The translations under genes were made by a program, and so were the position numbers. A stretch of 64,000 bases of DNA from the NCBI RefSeq assembly GCF_947623445.1, contig NC_135244.1:8556001-8620000 (forward strand). The letters are read 5' to 3'. Positions 60,208-64,000 of this stretch are shown piece by piece. The stretch comes from Clavelina lepadiformis. Taxonomy: Eukaryota > Chordata > Ascidiacea > Aplousobranchia > Clavelinidae. How positions within the stretch are numbered: the first letter of the stretch is position 1; every line of letters begins with the position of its first letter. The notes under the pieces were generated by a model. It saw nothing but the letters and a program-made list of their open reading frames with translations. It did not search any database and had not been told where the DNA came from.

Positions 60208-62793
60208 CAGGGTTGCCATCGACATGGACCCAAAAATAAGGACAGTCGAAAAATTAGATTAGCATTAAAAAAGCGTTTTTGTACATACTTTGTATTTATA
60301 CGAGCCGTGGCATATCACATTCCATACTTTTTGCCAGAAACAATCTGCTCCAGCAACTCCTTGTTATTAGAAAGTGCTTCATGGATCTCACGACAGCTCA
60401 GGTCTAGGTTTACCTTTACTTGTAGCTGGGATTTGACTGTCATTTCACTAAGTCTGTTCCTTTCCTTGGTCCACTGCGCCGAAACAAGAGAGAACACTCT
60501 TTCCACACACGCATTGCTGACCGGAAGGGAGAAAATGATGCTAACTAGCTTGTAGAGCAGCGGAAAAGAGTCGTTTCCGGCAAAGATCTTCATCCACTTG
60601 GCCTCCGGTTCATCCTTGCGGAACACATCATCTGGAATCTTCTTGAGCAGAGCGTTAACAGCCGAGACTTCATCGAACAGCTCATCTTTCATTGCCATTA
60701 GAGGATCAACTTGCTTCGCCAACCCCTTCACTTCCTCGTACTCGATTGCTTGATCTTTCAGCAGGGTCCAGTTGATGTGCATTGGATGCTTCTCAAATCG
60801 ATACCACTTGTTGATGTATTCCAAGGTAATTGTGTAGAACTCCTGGAAGCTCGCTTTGAGAACCTTAGCATGCTCTTCATCGACTGTTCTTAGTAGTTCG
60901 TCTGTTGTTGCTCCGAAAAACCCTGAACACTGGCGTTGCAATATTTTGATCTTGAAAGATTCAATTATCTCTGCCAGTTCTGGAAACAATGCATTTGACT
61001 TTTGCAGGAGTAACAGTGGTTTATTAAAGAGCAAGAGAGCGCTGTGGAGGAATGATACGATGATCAGTGACTCTTCTGATTTAAAGAAATCCTCCAATAT
61101 TCTTGGTGGATGTTTCAGCGAAAGAAAATGCGCTTTGAGTGGTTCCCAGAGATCGATCATTCGCTCGAGTACAGCATCAAGTGTGGTCCATCGAGTTGGC
61201 GTGTGAGTTGGTAGAGTCGAATAGTTGCTATCAAGTTCCTCACAGAAATGCTTGAGCCTCATCGCCCTACCAGTTTGGCTTTTGAAGTGGCTACCAATCT
61301 TCAATACGATTGTTTCTATGTCAAGTGTGAGGCGCTCTGATCCCTTCTCTGCTGCGTTATGCAAAATATGAGCAGGGCAGCCGACTGGGATCAGATGCAA
61401 TGTTTGCTCTTTGAGGCGAGAGAAGACGTTGTTTTTTCCGCTATGCTGTGATCCTCCAAAATTCACTGGTGCAATATCGGCAGAAAAGGATGACAGCTGC
61501 TTCATGTCTAGGCCATTCTCTTGAATCGATGAGAGAATAAAGTTCGTGATCTGTGCCGAGGTCTCGCCTGGCATCGATCGCAGGTCAAGAAGACGCACTC
61601 GCACTCCAACTTTGGCGTTGAAGAATCTGATGACTAGAGGAAATAGCTTCACCTCGTTGTGATTAGAGGCGTCAACCGAGATGGAAAAAGGCTGTACACC
61701 AAGTTCAGACAAAAACATTTTTTGAGCGTATGGAACAAAAACACCAGTAACAATGCTTGTAGTCTTGGTCCTGGCCGAAGCAAACTTCTTTGCGATGTTG
61801 GAATCGGGGAATATTGCTTTGAACAATCGCGATGTGCAATCGTTGGTGAGGAATGATTGCTGGTGTTTGACAGTATGGAATGCCCAGGTACCCTCAGCAG
61901 CAGCTGCCTTGTAGTCTGTGGTCGTTGGTGCTGATCGACTTGTGAAAAAATTATTCATCGACTGGCTCGAATTAATCATTATGACACACTTCTTGTGTTT
62001 TTCGGTATCAGTGTGAGTTGAAATAGCGGTCTTTCCTATGGCCTCCAGGTTAATGTCACAATTGCAGATATTGCAATGTGCGAAACACTCGCCCTTCAAG
62101 CTTCTTTTGATACCTTTGAATTCTCTCTCATAATCCTGATAATCGTCACGAAAAACGTTTTTACGCTCGCTCATTTTAACTAATCAGATTTAGCCTTATT
62201 AGTAGCTAAAACTATATTTTCAATATTATATTATATAATATTTATCTATGATATTTATCTAAATTATATAATTTAGATAAATTTATCAATGATTTATAGG
62301 CTAGCTTTACTACTTTTTAACCCAAGTGTCGACTGCACTGCGCGCTTTTCCCCATTAACAACCACTACGCAATAAATGCTGCCTTCGCCGCAGCTTATTC
62401 TGCTGTAGACTAAACAGCAGAAACCTGGTACTGCTGTTTACTGCTAAAATGACGTCCGCTGCGATAGCTTGGTACAGCCGAAACTGCTATACCACTCACT
62501 GCCCTAGCTATCTCACCACTTAGAAGTCAAATCCTGTGGTGTGTACGCCACGGGAGTTCCTTTCATTTATGATGTCATAAAATCTCGACGCAAAAGCATA
62601 ATTTTAGAATATTATGCAACACAGATACCAGAGGAAAACGATCGAAGTTCTGTAGTTGTTGAAAATAAGACAAAATAAGGACGCAAGTCGAAAACAAGGA
62701 CATTTCTTAGAAATAAGGACAGTTGAGTTTTCTAAGACACGGACCTTTAAAATAAGGACAAATCTTAGAAATAAGGACGGTATGGCAACCCTG
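60208..62793 (-). mobile_element. Inner hAT element with an intact transposase
   Basis: Inverted ends CAGGGTTGCCAT / ATGGCAACCCTG with a perfect 8-bp duplication TTTATAAC (60200-60207, 62794-62801). The right subterminal region (62655-62780) has about five AATAAGGAC-like direct repeats and the left has one, likely transposase binding sites. Length 2586 bp. The single gene is on the minus strand and uninterrupted, and the ends match perfectly, so the insertion looks recent. Confidence 0.95.
60315..62174 (-). CDS. hAT-superfamily transposase, intact, 619 residues
   Basis: Cut-and-paste transposase in one uninterrupted exon. Seen: an N-terminal BED-like zinc finger region (HCNICNCD, then HTDTEKHKKC, about residues 34-65); the RNase-H-like core with first Asp in FSISVDASNHNEVKLFPLVI (about 165-185), second Asp in SSFSADIAPVNFGGS (about 230-245), a C-x2-H segment in VGCPAHILHNAAEKG (about 265-280) and PTRWTTLDAVLERM; an all-helical insertion domain; and the C-terminal block NACVERVFSLVSAQWTKERN with the catalytic-type Glu, followed by the dimerisation region. 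The start at 62174 is the first ATG inside the element. SADIA where related proteins commonly have SADNA is a possible defect. Codon and base composition is less AT-rich than the flanks. Confidence 0.92.
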   Translation of the reverse strand: MSERKNVFRDDYQDYEREFKGIKRSLKGECFAHCNICNCDINLEAIGKTAISTHTDTEKHKKCVIMINSSQSMNNFFTSRSAPTTTDYKAAAAEGTWAFHTVKHQQSFLTNDCTSRLFKAIFPDSNIAKKFASARTKTTSIVTGVFVPYAQKMFLSELGVQPFSISVDASNHNEVKLFPLVIRFFNAKVGVRVRLLDLRSMPGETSAQITNFILSSIQENGLDMKQLSSFSADIAPVNFGGSQHSGKNNVFSRLKEQTLHLIPVGCPAHILHNAAEKGSERLTLDIETIVLKIGSHFKSQTGRAMRLKHFCEELDSNYSTLPTHTPTRWTTLDAVLERMIDLWEPLKAHFLSLKHPPRILEDFFKSEESLIIVSFLHSALLLFNKPLLLLQKSNALFPELAEIIESFKIKILQRQCSGFFGATTDELLRTVDEEHAKVLKASFQEFYTITLEYINKWYRFEKHPMHINWTLLKDQAIEYEEVKGLAKQVDPLMAMKDELFDEVSAVNALLKKIPDDVFRKDEPEAKWMKIFAGNDSFPLLYKLVSIIFSLPVSNACVERVFSLVSAQWTKERNRLSEMTVKSQLQVKVNLDLSCREIHEALSNNKELLEQIVSGKKYGM

Positions 62794-63144
62794 TTTATAA
62801 CCAAAATTTAAAGAACTAGCAAGAAATAAGAAATGCCAAATCTCCCACTAGCTGTGACTAACAGAACAATAAATAAATTTCGCTTATTGCTTTTGCTAAT
62901 ACCACTTTACCGGATTTTGTATATACCGTATTTCATGTGTTGTGTTAAAAAAATCCAGACATTTTAAAATTAAATTAATACCCATCCAGAGAATTATATT
63001 ATTTTATATATCGTATTTTAATACATTTGTATGACTGTAAATTATTTCATGAGAGTTATAACGGACCTAAGCAAATTTTGAACTTTTGTAAATGGACCTT
63101 TGCTAAAAATAGTTGAGTAGCCCTGGCTTAGAACTTCAAAAATA

Positions 63145-63758
63145 CAGTCGAATCCGCTTAATTCGGACACCGGATAACCCGGACAACCGCTTTATTCGGC
63201 CAAAATGCTCGGGAACGGAACAAAAGTAAAAATTGAACGTAAAAAACTCCTGTTAATTCGGACAATTCTCCGCTTAATTCGGACACAGGTTCGCAATTCC
63301 ATCGTTAGGTTATGACACAATAAACAGTACTTCGTTCGTTTTAACACAAGATGCAATTGCATTATGAGTGATTATGGTGAAACAATGACGATCGATGCAG
63401 TAACAATCGACAGTGAACTCATATAAGGCCGTGCCAGCTTCATAGTCGCTTTTACTTCGGTACAATTGCGTCCATCTTGTAGGACAAAATTGTACAGAAA
63501 AGTTTAGCACAAAAAGTGAAATTGCTCACTAAAGTAAACGAAGACGTTTTATGCGATCAGTGCCAGTTACTGCAGTATAGCGCAGCTGCAATTCATTTAT
63601 TACGCAACAGTACAGTATTTTAAATGCGTTTTTTGCCTTTATGCATGACCATGAAACGAACAATTGATTTTCCGCTTGATTCGGACAAAGCTGTTTCTCC
63701 GCTTAATTCGGCCAAAAGTGAGCGGAACCAAAGTGTCCGAATTAAGCGGAGTCGACTG
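63145..63758. mobile_element. pogo/Tigger-like element with TA target site, non-autonomous
   Basis: Ends CAGTCGAATCCGCTTAATTC with GGACAC at the left and, reversed, CAGTCGACTCCGCTTAATTC with GGACAC at the right (one mismatch), flanked by TA (63143-63144, 63759-63760). Further copies of CCGCTTAATTCGG lie inside both ends. The 614-bp interior has no transposase; the minus-strand open frame at 63310-63510 shows no known domain. It sits about 20 bp right of the outer hAT element. Confidence 0.88.
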
Positions 63759-63760
63759 TA

Positions 63761-64000
63761 GTTATATACAGTTATATGCATAAACTGATAGACATGTAAT
63801 TTGAAGAAAAATTTGATTTGTCATTACCCTGTTAGTCTGTCTATTTCTACATATTAATAGTATCTTAAAGGGCTAGTTAAAAAGAGTTATTTATTGTCGT
63901 AGTAAAAGATGTTTCAATTGAGTAATAATGTAAATTTTGTATGGGTACAATTCTAAATAAACTGTAAAAACGTGCTTTTGATTTTGGAATTTCTCCATTT
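63761..64000. other. Right edge, non-coding
   Basis: AT-rich sequence with no recognised feature. Confidence 0.4.

Larger units (their letters stand above)
59738..63125 (+). mobile_element. Outer hAT element, split by a second hAT element
   Basis: Perfect 15-bp inverted ends CAGGGCTACTCAACT / AGTTGAGTAGCCCTG and a perfect 8-bp duplication GCTTAGAA (59730-59737, 63126-63133). Without the inner insert it is only about 790 bp. On the plus strand, near 60075-60205, it keeps the C-terminal end of a hAT transposase: SLVDVTMHSCESAFSNMNFI, KNKFRICMTNETLHHCLRLA, LATL, stop. The rest of the transposase is missing, so it was non-autonomous before the inner element landed. Confidence 0.93.

Overview
This is a eukaryotic nuclear window: AT-rich, with short-to-medium GT/AG introns, animal gene families and many relics of cut-and-paste transposons. 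The gene content is animal: two nuclear receptors (an NR2C/TR2-TR4 type and a PPAR type), bystin, VAMP4, NUBP1, DPM3, a KIAA0513-like protein and a TP53I3-like quinone oxidoreductase. A single divergent PPAR, roughly one gene per 7-8 kb, tRNA-derived SINEs and splice acceptors sitting just before start codons fit a tunicate (ascidian) best. That assignment is inference, because no ribosomal or mitochondrial marker is present.

Layout. 0.4-1.6 kb (-): TP53I3-like gene in one exon. 5.9-7.3 kb: a MULE transposon with a 9-bp target duplication and ends built of arrays of a 15-16-bp unit. 7.7-8.7 kb: hAT and LINE relics. 11.97-15.94 kb (+): complete NR2C gene in 15 coding exons. 17.5-19.8 kb (-): complete bystin in 10 exons. 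19.8-29.3 kb: long non-coding stretch with SINE and hAT relics. 29.3-30.5 kb (-): intronless KIAA0513-like gene. 30.6-34.5 kb: repeats. 34.5-48.4 kb (+): complete PPAR-like gene in 11 coding exons, whose introns hold several hAT elements, one nested in another. 50.0-51.5 kb (-): VAMP4 in 3 exons, with an unrecognised small ORF ending 45 bp before it on the same strand. 55.4-56.5 kb (+): NUBP1 in 2 exons. 57.4-57.7 kb (-): DPM3. 58-63.8 kb: transposon cluster, including an intact 619-residue hAT transposase gene whose element sits inside another hAT element, and a pogo-like element at the right edge.

The genes do not form one pathway. Bystin (small ribosomal subunit assembly), NUBP1 (cytosolic Fe-S assembly) and DPM3 (dolichol-phosphate-mannose synthesis) are housekeeping; VAMP4 is a trans-Golgi/endosome R-SNARE; the two receptors are transcription factors. 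Exon models were joined by hand: the NR2C, PPAR, bystin, VAMP4 and NUBP1 models each keep one open frame with GT/AG introns throughout. The most unusual observations are the PPAR-like receptor (very large helix 1-helix 3 insertion, and replacement of three of the four polar residues that hold fatty-acid carboxylates in vertebrate PPARs), the array-ended MULE, and the nested hAT pair. I did not find a clearly new multi-gene system.
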